From an uncultured SAR86 cluster bacterium (GTDB taxonomy: Bacteria > Pseudomonadota > Gammaproteobacteria > Magnimaribacterales > D2472): a stretch of DNA of 64,000 bases. Of the stretch, positions 36,308 to 47,769 are shown piece by piece. The stretch spans positions 122,382-186,381 of the forward strand of contig CABYNW010000001.1 of assembly GCA_902520495.1 (NCBI GenBank), written 5' to 3'. A program made the translations under genes and the position numbers. Under the pieces are notes generated by a model, which had not been told where the DNA came from, did not search any database, and saw only the letters and a list, made by a program, of their open reading frames with translations. How positions within the stretch are numbered: the first letter of the stretch is position 1; every line of letters starts with the position of its first letter.

Positions 36308-38758
36308 TTGAAAGATTTAAAATATAGCATGCATAAATTAGTCAAAATTTCTTTTTTTTCAAGTATCTTTTTATGCATAGCTGCAATATTAATAGTTATA
36401 GGAACTTATTTTTTTATTAGAACTGAGTTGCCTGAAATTAATCTTGTTGATGAATCTGAGTTACAAATGCCTTTGAAGGTTTTCACTATAGATGGGGAAT
36501 TAATTGGAGAATTTGGTGAAATTAAGAGAAGGGCAACTGATTATGAAGATATTCCAGTTAATATAAAAAATGCTTTTTTAGCAGCAGAAGATGATAATTT
36601 TTTTAATCATCAAGGAATAAGTTACAAAGGATTAATAAGATCTTTTATAAGATGCCTTAGTTCTGACGGATGTGAGGGCGGTGGCGGGACAATAACTATG
36701 CAAGTTGTTAGAGGCTACTTGTTAACTAGAGACCAAACAGTTATTAGAAAAATTAAAGAGATTTATTTAGCTCTTGAGCTAGAAGGAAATATAAGCAAAG
36801 AAGAGATTTTTGAATTATATGTAAATAGAATATTTCTTGGAAATAGGTCATATGGCATAGAAGCTGCTGCAAATACTTATTTTGACAAAGGATTAGAAGA
36901 CTTAACAATCAGTGAATCGGCTGCAATAGCAGCTCTAGCGCAACTCCCATCAAGAGTTAATCCTGTAAAGGATCCAAGAAGAACAATACAAAGAAGAAAT
37001 TGGATTTTATCAAGAATGTTATTGTTAAATTATATCGATCAAATTCAGTTTGATGAAGCAATATCTCGTGATTTAAGAGTAGCTAAAAATATTAATTTAT
37101 ATAATGTTGAAGCTAACCACATAGCAGAGATTGCTAGGCAAGAGGTTGTTAAAAGATATGGTCTCAAGGCTTATAAGAATGGCTGGTCAGTTATTACAAC
37201 CATTGACTCAAGTTCACAAAATATTGCTAAAAAGAGCATGATGAAGCATTTATTTGATTATGACAAAAGGCATGGATGGAGAGATCCTGATAATTATAAA
37301 AAGCTTTTTAATAAAAACCAAATCGAATCTCTTAAGAACCTTAATTTAGATTTTTTAAATGATGAAAGCTATATTAGTAATAAAGATTTGTCTAAAAAAA
37401 ATATTTCAAACATATTATCAAGTATATTTGAGAATCATTTCTATTATAAGGGTTATCGCAAAGGCTTAGTTATTTATGTTGATGAAGATCAATTTGCTTT
37501 TATTGATGAAAGTTTTGATATAAAAATAGTAGATTGGACAAATGAATATTCTTGGGCAAGAAATAGAATTTCAATAAATAATTACGGGCCAAAACCTAAT
37601 AATTTTAAAGAAATAGTAAATTTTGGAGATCTTATCTATTTAAAAGAAAGCCAAGGTTTTTTCAGTTTAGATCAAATTCCCATCGCAGAAAGTTCTTTAA
37701 TATCCTTAAATCCAAATACGGGTGAAGTAATTGCATATTTAGGAGGAAAGAATTTTTATGAAAGTACTTTTGATAGAGTTAGGCTTTCGTATCCCCAATC
37801 AGGCTCAAGCTTTAAACCCTTTATTTACTCAGCTGCACTTAATAATGGATATAACTTATCAACATTAATAAATGATGCACCAATAGTTTTTGAGGATCAA
37901 AATCTTGAAAGTGCTTGGAGACCTCAAAATTATACGGGTGAGTTTTATGGGCCCATCTCTTTAAGAGAAGCATTAACAAAGTCAGTAAATATTGTCTCTA
38001 TAAAGCTATTAAGAGAATTGAGTATTGATAAATCACATAATTATTTAGAAAATTTTGGATTTAAAAAATCTAGATTACCAAATGATCTTTCTTTGGCTCT
38101 GGGTTCTGGAAACTTTTCACCTCTAGAAATGTCTAGAGCATATAGCGTAATAGCAACTAATGGATATATTCCAGACATTCATTTTATTAATCGTATTGAA
38201 GATAGATTTGGAAATATTATATTTTCTCAAAATGATTTTGATATTCGTAAAAATATCAATGCATTCCCATGGCTAGATACGTTAGAGATGAATATTAAAA
38301 GACCATATTATCTCTTAGATGCTCTTGAAAAAAAAGAGAAGGTGATTGATGAAAGAGTAGCATATTTAATGAAAGACGTTTTAAAGGGTTTTATGAAAAA
38401 CGGTGTAGCAGGTCGAAAATCTGCTTTTTTAAATAGAGATGACATTGGGGGTAAGACTGGTACAACGAACAGTTCTATTAGTACATGGTTCTCAGGATTT
38501 CACAAAGATCTTGTAACCACTGTTTGGGTTGGAACAGATGATTTTAGTTCTTTGGGTGAAAACGAATATGGCTCAACTATTGCACTCCCCATATGGCTAA
38601 ACTATATGGATTTTAAATTAGATACATTAGATATTTATGAAGATCCAATTCCAGACGATATTTCATTTGTAAGAGTTAATAAATCAACTGGCGAAATAGA
38701 TACAAAAGCAATTAATAATTTTTATTTTGAATTATTCCTCAATGAAAACTCTAACTAA
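36308..38758 (+). CDS. mrcA: Penicillin-binding protein 1A (TTG start, or ATG at 36329)
   Basis: Transglycosylase motif FLAAEDDNFFNHQGISYKGL; transpeptidase SGSSFKPF and GKTGTTN. Confidence 0.96.
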   Translation: MKDLKYSMHKLVKISFFSSIFLCIAAILIVIGTYFFIRTELPEINLVDESELQMPLKVFTIDGELIGEFGEIKRRATDYEDIPVNIKNAFLAAEDDNFFNHQGISYKGLIRSFIRCLSSDGCEGGGGTITMQVVRGYLLTRDQTVIRKIKEIYLALELEGNISKEEIFELYVNRIFLGNRSYGIEAAANTYFDKGLEDLTISESAAIAALAQLPSRVNPVKDPRRTIQRRNWILSRMLLLNYIDQIQFDEAISRDLRVAKNINLYNVEANHIAEIARQEVVKRYGLKAYKNGWSVITTIDSSSQNIAKKSMMKHLFDYDKRHGWRDPDNYKKLFNKNQIESLKNLNLDFLNDESYISNKDLSKKNISNILSSIFENHFYYKGYRKGLVIYVDEDQFAFIDESFDIKIVDWTNEYSWARNRISINNYGPKPNNFKEIVNFGDLIYLKESQGFFSLDQIPIAESSLISLNPNTGEVIAYLGGKNFYESTFDRVRLSYPQSGSSFKPFIYSAALNNGYNLSTLINDAPIVFEDQNLESAWRPQNYTGEFYGPISLREALTKSVNIVSIKLLRELSIDKSHNYLENFGFKKSRLPNDLSLALGSGNFSPLEMSRAYSVIATNGYIPDIHFINRIEDRFGNIIFSQNDFDIRKNINAFPWLDTLEMNIKRPYYLLDALEKKEKVIDERVAYLMKDVLKGFMKNGVAGRKSAFLNRDDIGGKTGTTNSSISTWFSGFHKDLVTTVWVGTDDFSSLGENEYGSTIALPIWLNYMDFKLDTLDIYEDPIPDDISFVRVNKSTGEIDTKAINNFYFELFLNENSN

Positions 38759-39324
38759 TTCTTAAATATACTTATTGAAAGAAGGTCCCAGATATTTTCT
38801 ATGTAAGTTGATGGGGGAACTTTAAACTTTGATCTTATATATCTTCCTATGTTTCCTTCAATAGCAGTAACAATTAATTGTGCAGAAACACCTGGTTGCG
38901 TAGTTAAATTAGTTGCATCTTCTTTAAGCATCTGCCTTAACATTAACTCAAATCTTTCATAAAATTGATTCACATTATCAGATACGTTCTGCTCATTGGC
39001 TGAAAGAGCCTCTCTAGAAAGCAATCTTGCAAATCCTTTATTCTTCTCAATAAATATCATAAAAAACATATAGGCATTCTTGGCTTTATCTTTTGCTGGT
39101 AATTTACTTTTCTTCAGTTCATTACATTTTGCAAATATAGAATCATCACAGAAAGAGAATAATTCAGCATATATAGATCTCTTACTAGGAAAATGCCTAT
39201 ACAAAGCAGCTTCCGTGATACTAGATTTTTCTGCAAGAAGAGCGGTAGTTATTTTTGAGAGATTTCTTTCTTCAAGCATGCTAGCTAAAGATTGTAAAAT
39301 AATATTTTTTCTATCTTTTTTCAT
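38755..39324 (-). CDS. slmA: TetR-family nucleoid occlusion factor SlmA-like
   Basis: ILQSLASMLEE...KITTALLAEKSSITEAALYRHFPSK and IRSKFKVPP follow SlmA; adjacent to algC-like gene. Confidence 0.88.
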   Translation of the reverse strand: MKKDRKNIILQSLASMLEERNLSKITTALLAEKSSITEAALYRHFPSKRSIYAELFSFCDDSIFAKCNELKKSKLPAKDKAKNAYMFFMIFIEKNKGFARLLSREALSANEQNVSDNVNQFYERFELMLRQMLKEDATNLTTQPGVSAQLIVTAIEGNIGRYIRSKFKVPPSTYIENIWDLLSISIFKN

Positions 39325-39326
39325 TT

Positions 39327-40691
39327 TTAAACTAAATTTATATCAATATCGGGACAAATGCGAGAAAGTTCATTCAGAAAATCATGTTTTATTTTTTCTA
39401 AATCATTAGCGGAGTCTCCTTCAAATCTTAAAACTAATTTAGGAGTTGTATTAGAAGCTCTTAGCAAGGCCCAGCCATTTTCAAAATTTATTCTCAATCC
39501 ATCGATTGTAATTTTTTCTCCCTCTAATGAAAACTCATTAATAAAATTTTCTACTATTTTAAATTTAGACTCATCTGTTACATTTATATTTAATTCTGGA
39601 GTTGAGTAAATCATTGGTAATTCGCTTTCAATTTCAGAAATTTTTTTATTTTCTTTTAAAATGATTTCTATAATTCTAGCTCCAGAATAATGACCATCAT
39701 CAAAACCGTACCATTTATCATTAAAAAATATATGACCACTCATCTCTCCAGCAAGCAATGGATTATGTTTATTAATGCCATTTTTTATATGAAAATGACC
39801 AGTGGGTGAAATGATTGGCTCACCACCATTTTTTAAGATTATGCTTTCCAATGCATTAGAGCATTTGACGTCATAAATTATCTTACCTTTTTTTGTAGCA
39901 AGTATATCTTTGCTTAGAATCATCATAATTTTATCTGGCAACACCACCTCACCTTTATCTGTTACAAGGCCAACTCTGTCACCATCTCCATCAAATGCTA
40001 AGCCTAAATCAGACCCTGATTCCTTTACTTTTGCTATTAAATTTGAAAGGTTTTCTATTTTGCTTGGATCAGGATGATGGTTTGGAAAGTTTCCATTCAC
40101 TTCACTAAAAAGCTCAATAACCTCGCAACCGATGCTTTTAAATAATTCAGGCACTATACATCCAGCCGCACCATTCCCACAATCAGTGACAACCTTAATG
40201 CTTTTATTTATATTTACATTATTCTTAACTTCTTGAATATATTCTTTTTTGATATCTTTGTAGATTATTTCTGCAGGCTCTTTTGTATAAGACTTGTCTT
40301 TATTTATAAGCTCATAAATTTCACTACCTGATACAGGGCTATCATTTATTACTAGTTTTATTCCATTATAATTTTTTGGATTATGACTTCCAGTAATCAT
40401 CACACCACTTTTATGGTTACTTTTTTTTGCTGCAAAATAAAGTAGCGGAGTAGTTACTAGACCTATATTTAAAACTTTAATACCATATTCTGACAATGAA
40501 GAAGATAGAGAATTAAGCAAACTTTCTCCAGAAATCCTTCCATCTCTTCCAACACATATTTCAGAAACACCTTCATTAATACACTTTATTGATATCGCTT
40601 TAGATATTTGTTTCATTAGGTTTTCATTAATCTCTTTAGGATAAATACCCCTAATGTCATATTCTCTAAAAATCGATTTGGCTATTTCCAT
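39327..40691 (-). CDS. algC: Phosphomannomutase/phosphoglucomutase
   Basis: FREYDIRGIYP, TGSHNPKNYNGIK, FDGDGDR and GEMSGHIFF. Confidence 0.93.
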   Translation of the reverse strand: MEIAKSIFREYDIRGIYPKEINENLMKQISKAISIKCINEGVSEICVGRDGRISGESLLNSLSSSLSEYGIKVLNIGLVTTPLLYFAAKKSNHKSGVMITGSHNPKNYNGIKLVINDSPVSGSEIYELINKDKSYTKEPAEIIYKDIKKEYIQEVKNNVNINKSIKVVTDCGNGAAGCIVPELFKSIGCEVIELFSEVNGNFPNHHPDPSKIENLSNLIAKVKESGSDLGLAFDGDGDRVGLVTDKGEVVLPDKIMMILSKDILATKKGKIIYDVKCSNALESIILKNGGEPIISPTGHFHIKNGINKHNPLLAGEMSGHIFFNDKWYGFDDGHYSGARIIEIILKENKKISEIESELPMIYSTPELNINVTDESKFKIVENFINEFSLEGEKITIDGLRINFENGWALLRASNTTPKLVLRFEGDSANDLEKIKHDFLNELSRICPDIDINLV

Positions 40692-40753
40692 ATTTTTCTT
40701 TTTTTATATCGATGATTTTGCAATAATACCTAGGCTTAATTATATCTTGAAAT

Positions 40754-41674
40754 ATGTTTGCAGATACTGAAAAAAAATTAATATGGAAAAATGGTTCATT
40801 TGAGAAATGGAATGACGCAAATGTTCACATTCTTTCTCATACTTTGCATTATGGAACTGGAGTATTTGAAGGTGTAAGAGCATATGAAACTTCAGCTGGG
40901 CCTGCAATATTTAGGCTTGAAGAACATACAAAAAGACTATTTGATGCTGCTGAAAAAATTAATATTAAAATTCCTTTTTCTGAAGACGAAATTAATAATG
41001 TTCAATGCGAAGTATTAAATAAAAATAATCTTGATGAAGGTTATATACGTCCAATCGTATATCTAGGAAATGAAGGCTTGGGCTTACGTGCCAAAGACTT
41101 AAGCGTTAATGTCGCTATTGCTGCTTGGGAATGGCCTTCATATATGGACCCTCAGGCTAAAAAGAATGGCATTTCAGTAATTAAGTCTTCTCATAGACAA
41201 TATGAAAACCCCTTACATTCAGGACATAAAATTATTGGAACATATTTCAGCAATACAATGGCACTTCATGAAGCAATAGATAATGGAGCAGATGAAGCAA
41301 TAATGATGGATAAAAATGGGTTTATTTCTGAGGGAAGCGGAGAGAATATTTTTTTAGTTAAAAATAATATTGTTTTCACTCCAACCATAGATCATTGTCT
41401 TAATGGTATAACTCGCCAATCAGTTATCCAAATTGCAAATGACTTTGATATAGAGGTATCTGAAAAAAACATAAAATTCGAAGAACTTGTTGATGCTGAT
41501 GAAGCATTTTTTACTGGCACAGCTGTTGAAATTACTCCGGTAACTACTCTCAATGGCAAATATATAAATAATGGCAAAAGAGGTAAGATTACAAAAAAAC
41601 TTCAAGAGGCGTTTCAAGAAATTATCTCAGGCAAGAATTCTAGTTACAATAGCTGGCTAACATATACAAGATAA
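40754..41674 (+). CDS. ilvE: Branched-chain amino acid aminotransferase
   Basis: LHYGTGVFEGVRAYET, EEHTKRLFDAA and GFISEGSGENIFLV. Confidence 0.97.
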   Translation: MFADTEKKLIWKNGSFEKWNDANVHILSHTLHYGTGVFEGVRAYETSAGPAIFRLEEHTKRLFDAAEKINIKIPFSEDEINNVQCEVLNKNNLDEGYIRPIVYLGNEGLGLRAKDLSVNVAIAAWEWPSYMDPQAKKNGISVIKSSHRQYENPLHSGHKIIGTYFSNTMALHEAIDNGADEAIMMDKNGFISEGSGENIFLVKNNIVFTPTIDHCLNGITRQSVIQIANDFDIEVSEKNIKFEELVDADEAFFTGTAVEITPVTTLNGKYINNGKRGKITKKLQEAFQEIISGKNSSYNSWLTYTR

Positions 41675-41680
41675 TAGCTT

Positions 41681-42934
41681 TTGCAAAAATTAAATATAGC
41701 AATCCTTAGTTATAGAAGTGCTAAATATGGCGGAGGCCAAGGCGTATTTGTAAAAGATATTTCTATGGCATTATCTATTATAGGTCACAAAGTTGATGTA
41801 ATTTCTGGTCCGCCATATCCAGAACTATATAAGGATATTAATTTGATAAAATTACCAGGGCTAAATCTATTTGAAACATTCTCATCTGGAGATCGATTTA
41901 AAAAATTTATAAATAAGAAAAAAAAGAATATTAACGATTATTATGAATTTATCTCTGTATTATTTGGCGGATTTCCTGAGATGAGAACTTTTGGAGATAG
42001 GGCAAATGAATTTATTAAAAATAATAACCATTATGATCTAATTATTGATAATCAGTCTATAAGTTATGGAATGCTTGAAATTCAGAAAAGACTACCATTC
42101 ATAGAAATTATTCATCATCCAATAACATATGATTTAAAACATGAACTAGAGGCATCTAATAAAATCAAGTATAGAATCTCTCGATACAGATGGTATTCTT
42201 TTTTAAAAATGCAAAAAAAAGTAGCTCCTAAAATTAATACCATCATTACTCCTTCTAAAAGCTCAAAAAAAGGAATAATCGAAGAATTTAAATGCAAAGA
42301 AAAAAATATCACTGTAATAAATAATGGTTTAGATGCTTCTGAGTTTGCACCCATTGATCGATCTCAAATAAATCCATTCAGGTTGATTACTACAGCTAGT
42401 GCAGATGTCCCACTAAAGGGATTGGACTTTTCCTTAAAAGCTTTAAAAATTTTAATAACAGATTTCCCTGAAATTCATCTAATTGTTATCGGAAACATAA
42501 AAGAAAATGGACATACTAAAAGATTAATAGAAAAATTAAAGATTGAAAAAAACGTATTTTTTAAATCAAATATAACAAAAGCTGAGATAACTAATTTATA
42601 TTCATCAAGCTCCGTTGCAATTGTGAGTTCATTGTATGAAGGTTTTGGTTATCCTGTCATAGAAGCTATGAGTTGCGCAGTTCCATTAATTGCAACTGAC
42701 GTTTCATCAATTCCTGAATTAACAAAAGAATTTGCTATTCTAGTTGAACCTAAAAATGATCAAATGATTGCAGATTCTGTAAAAAAAGTATTAATAAATT
42801 ATGATAAATATAAAGAAATAGCGATAAAGAGTAGGAAGCATGTTAAAGAAAATTTTAATTGGGCTAAAATTACAAATGAATATGAAGATATTATTTATAA
42901 AACAATAAAGAAATTCAAAAATGCTGACATTTAA
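41681..42934 (+). CDS. Family 4 glycosyltransferase (TTG start)
   Basis: GGGQGVFVKDIS, VINNGLDASEF and SLYEGFGYPVIEAMSCAVPLIAT. Confidence 0.93.
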   Translation: MQKLNIAILSYRSAKYGGGQGVFVKDISMALSIIGHKVDVISGPPYPELYKDINLIKLPGLNLFETFSSGDRFKKFINKKKKNINDYYEFISVLFGGFPEMRTFGDRANEFIKNNNHYDLIIDNQSISYGMLEIQKRLPFIEIIHHPITYDLKHELEASNKIKYRISRYRWYSFLKMQKKVAPKINTIITPSKSSKKGIIEEFKCKEKNITVINNGLDASEFAPIDRSQINPFRLITTASADVPLKGLDFSLKALKILITDFPEIHLIVIGNIKENGHTKRLIEKLKIEKNVFFKSNITKAEITNLYSSSSVAIVSSLYEGFGYPVIEAMSCAVPLIATDVSSIPELTKEFAILVEPKNDQMIADSVKKVLINYDKYKEIAIKSRKHVKENFNWAKITNEYEDIIYKTIKKFKNADI

Positions 42935-43625
42935 TTTAAAAAAATACGAACTTAATAAAAACGGAATCATGCTTGACGTTGGTTGCGGGGAGGGCAGGCA
43001 TATATTTGGAGTAATGCAAGATTATCCTCGTATGAAATGTATTGGTTTAGATATGGATGATGCATCACTTCTAAAGGCGCATAAAGGTTATGAATATTTT
43101 GAATCTATTTCTAACGCAGGCGCCGAATTTCTAAAAGGGTCTGCATACTCTTTGCCTTTTCCTGATGAAAGTATAGATCTAATAGTTTGTTCTGAAGTTT
43201 TAGAACATCTTCATGAATATAACGAAGCTGTATATGAAATCCACAGAGTACTAAAACCTGGCGGTAAGTTTTACGCAAGTGTGCCAGCCTCTTGGCCTGA
43301 AAAAGTTTGCTGGGCTCTCTCAAAAGATTATCAAAATCAACCAGGAGGCCATCTAAGGATATTTAGTCAACTTGGTTTGGTTTCTGAAATAAAAGGCGTA
43401 GGCTTCAAGTTTCTGTCGTCTGAAAAATTTCATTCTATTCATGCTCCATATTGGTGGCTTAGGTGTTTTTTTTGGAACTCTCAAGACTCAAACCTATTGG
43501 TTAAACTTTATAAGAAAATGCTTGAGAGACACATTCTTAAAAAGCCATTTTTTCTTAATTTGATTGATAAGATATTAAATCCATTAATGGGAAAAAGTTT
43601 TTCGATGTATTTTGAAAAGCTATAA
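42921..43625 (+). CDS. Class I SAM-dependent methyltransferase
   Basis: GIMLDVGCGEGRH, LIVCSEVLEHLHEYNEAVYEIHRVLKPGGKF. Confidence 0.93.
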   Translation: MLTFNLKKYELNKNGIMLDVGCGEGRHIFGVMQDYPRMKCIGLDMDDASLLKAHKGYEYFESISNAGAEFLKGSAYSLPFPDESIDLIVCSEVLEHLHEYNEAVYEIHRVLKPGGKFYASVPASWPEKVCWALSKDYQNQPGGHLRIFSQLGLVSEIKGVGFKFLSSEKFHSIHAPYWWLRCFFWNSQDSNLLVKLYKKMLERHILKKPFFLNLIDKILNPLMGKSFSMYFEKL

Positions 43626-43630
43626 ACATA

Positions 43631-44680
43631 ATGCAAAAGCCATTAAGAAAATATGATAATCAGGACAATATTACAAATGAATTTTTTATAAATATTGGAC
43701 AATATATTAAATCAATTCAATTAGAATCAGGTGCAATCCCATCTGATGAAGATAAAAATCATGACCCTTGGGATCACATTGAATCAATAATGGGTCTAAA
43801 TTTTGTAAAAGAAATCGACTCTTCTAAGCTTGCTTTTCAATGGTTAATTGATAATCAGAATTCTGATGGAAGTTGGTTTGCAAAATATGATGATAATAAA
43901 TCTCTTCAAAAGAATAAGCCAACTCATTTTGGCCCTTATATATCGGTTGCGGCACTTCATTTTTACAAGACTTTCGCAAATAAGGAATATCTTGAAGAAT
44001 TATGGCCAACAATAAAATCTGCTATTAATTTTTCAATCAATCTTCAAACTGCAAATGGTACTATTCCATGGTCAATTGATTCTAATGGCATAATTGAGAA
44101 AGATTATTTACTTACCGGTTCTTCTTCTATTCTTAAAAGTATTGAATGCGCAATTGCTATTTCTAAGATACTTGATAAGTCTAATGATATTGAAAAATGG
44201 AAACAATCCTACAAATATCTAGCATATGCTATAAAAAATCCAGAAAATAAATTTGATTTATTAAAAGATAGAAAAAGGTTTTCAATGGATTGGTATTATC
44301 CAATTATTTCAGGGTGCTTAAACAAAAATGAAAATTTTTTTTATGTTAATCAAGTTTTTGAAAAATTTTATGTAAAAGATATTGGAGTTAAATGTGTTGT
44401 TGAGGAGCCTTGGGTTACTGTTGCTGAAACTTGCGAATTTATAATTTCGCTTATTATTGTTGGAAGAAAAAAAGATGCCAAAAGACTTTTAATAGATGTT
44501 TTAAATATTTCAGATCAATCAGGTATTCCATATATGGGATGGCAATACGATGAAAACATCTTTTGGCCCAACGAAAGACCTAGTTGGACGTCATCTGCCT
44601 TGATAATTGCTGCAGATTCAGTATTTAATTTCTCTAAAGCATCAGATTTGTTTATTGCAAATCAATCAACTCTTTATTAA
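43631..44680 (+). CDS. Prenyltransferase/squalene-cyclase-like alpha-alpha toroid protein of unknown function
   Basis: Repeats of the type AFQWLIDNQNSDGSWFAKY, INFSINLQTANGTIPWSI and DQSGIPYMGWQYD. Confidence 0.65.
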   Translation: MQKPLRKYDNQDNITNEFFINIGQYIKSIQLESGAIPSDEDKNHDPWDHIESIMGLNFVKEIDSSKLAFQWLIDNQNSDGSWFAKYDDNKSLQKNKPTHFGPYISVAALHFYKTFANKEYLEELWPTIKSAINFSINLQTANGTIPWSIDSNGIIEKDYLLTGSSSILKSIECAIAISKILDKSNDIEKWKQSYKYLAYAIKNPENKFDLLKDRKRFSMDWYYPIISGCLNKNENFFYVNQVFEKFYVKDIGVKCVVEEPWVTVAETCEFIISLIIVGRKKDAKRLLIDVLNISDQSGIPYMGWQYDENIFWPNERPSWTSSALIIAADSVFNFSKASDLFIANQSTLY

Positions 44681-45268
44681 ACAAACAATAGTATCCACTC
44701 TCTCAAATATTTCATAGTTGCTTTGAAGTGCTTTTTTGTAGATTTCAAATGGGGCTTGTCCGCCGTCATTAGGATTTTCAAAAATATCATGAATAACCAA
44801 TGCTCCACCATGATTAATTTTAGGCTCCCAAGACACATAATCAGCCATTGCTGCTTCCATAGAATGACCCCCGTCTATAAATACCATACCAACTTTTGAG
44901 GACCATCTTGAGGCAACCTCTGATGAGTCTGAAATAATTGGAACTATATTCTTTGCCTTAAAATCGTTAATATTTTTTATCAATAAAGGAAAAGTATCGA
45001 CTCTATTTTTTGAAAAATCATATGTTTCTTCATCAAAGTATTCTTCATTGAACTGATGTTCTTCTGAACCCAAATGATGATCTATTGAATATACAAGTTC
45101 ATTTTGTATTGATGCACCTTTTGAAAGGTATAAAGTTGATTTTCCACAATATGTTCCAATTTCTAAAATTGGCCCAACTCTAGAAAATTCTTTAGCCCAA
45201 TTTAATAAAGCATCACCCTCATTTTTAGGCATAAATCCTTTTACACTTTCAATATTATTGAGATTCAT
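44666..45268 (-). CDS. Class I SAM-dependent methyltransferase (MTase_24-like)
   Basis: GPILEIGTYCGKSTLYLS, SIDHHLGSEEHQ and VFIDGGHSMEAAMADYVSWEP. Confidence 0.85.
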   Translation of the reverse strand: MNLNNIESVKGFMPKNEGDALLNWAKEFSRVGPILEIGTYCGKSTLYLSKGASIQNELVYSIDHHLGSEEHQFNEEYFDEETYDFSKNRVDTFPLLIKNINDFKAKNIVPIISDSSEVASRWSSKVGMVFIDGGHSMEAAMADYVSWEPKINHGGALVIHDIFENPNDGGQAPFEIYKKALQSNYEIFERVDTIVCLIKS

Positions 45269-46131
45269 TCGTAGATTTTTCTATGAGTTGATTTAAATCT
45301 TCTGTGTTGCCAAAGATATTCATTCGGATTTAACCTAATCCTATCTTCAATATATTTATTCAAATTTCTAGAGAAATTTATTTCATCGATATCATTTAAA
45401 TCTAGTTTTTCAATATCAAGAAATAATTTATCTTCTTTAACATAACTATTTAAAAAATAAGTTTTACATTGAGTTTTTTTAATAATTTTATAAGGGGCCG
45501 AAACAGTTGCGGCAGGACGATTAAAAAAATCTATGTTATTTGATTTTTTCATTCCATAATCCTGATCAGGGGCATAAAGAAGAGTTTTTCCATCTTTAAG
45601 CCATTTAATAAATCTGATAGTGTTTTTTCTATCAACAATACCCTTCATGCTTTTAAGCCTCCCTTTTCTTTGAATTGACTGAAAGTACTCTGAATTATGC
45701 TTTCTTTCTACGCCATATATTTCAGCATGCATGCCGAGTATTCTCGCATCAAGCTCTAGATGCAAAGAGTGTTTGAAAAATAAAATTACGCCTTTATTAG
45801 AATTTTGCTCTCTTAATAAATCTTCTAACCCATTTATTTCATATCGAATACTCTTATTTATTCTTTTTTTGCTCCAAAACCAGGCAATGCCAGTATCAAA
45901 AATTACACGCCCCGATAGTATTATGTTGCTTTTAAATATTTTATTTCGTTCTAGTTGGCTTTTATTTGGAAAACAAAAGTCTATATTTACTTTACTAAAT
46001 TTATTTCTTTTTAAAGCAGTTATATATATTAAAAACCCAATAATACTTGAAAGTGGTAACTGCAAAAATCTTGGAAGAGAGACAAGAGCTCTCCAAAAAG
46101 CAATTAGAATTATTAATAATGCATTATTCAT
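45265..46131 (-). CDS. LpxL/HtrB-like lipid A acyltransferase family protein
   Basis: FKHSLHLELDARILG (HX4E-type motif), YGVERKHNSEYFQ and LLYAPDQDYG. Confidence 0.88.
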   Translation of the reverse strand: MNNALLIILIAFWRALVSLPRFLQLPLSSIIGFLIYITALKRNKFSKVNIDFCFPNKSQLERNKIFKSNIILSGRVIFDTGIAWFWSKKRINKSIRYEINGLEDLLREQNSNKGVILFFKHSLHLELDARILGMHAEIYGVERKHNSEYFQSIQRKGRLKSMKGIVDRKNTIRFIKWLKDGKTLLYAPDQDYGMKKSNNIDFFNRPAATVSAPYKIIKKTQCKTYFLNSYVKEDKLFLDIEKLDLNDIDEINFSRNLNKYIEDRIRLNPNEYLWQHRRFKSTHRKIYE

Positions 46132-46177
46132 ATACTATTAAGATGTATTATTACATTATTAAAGCTATAAATTATTA

Positions 46178-47757
<1,580 letters not shown>

Positions 47758-47769
47758 TCTTTAAGAAAA

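Noticed and set aside
45731-46141. 136-aa plus-strand ORF
   Set aside because: Antisense to the LpxL-like gene; no start-site or family support.
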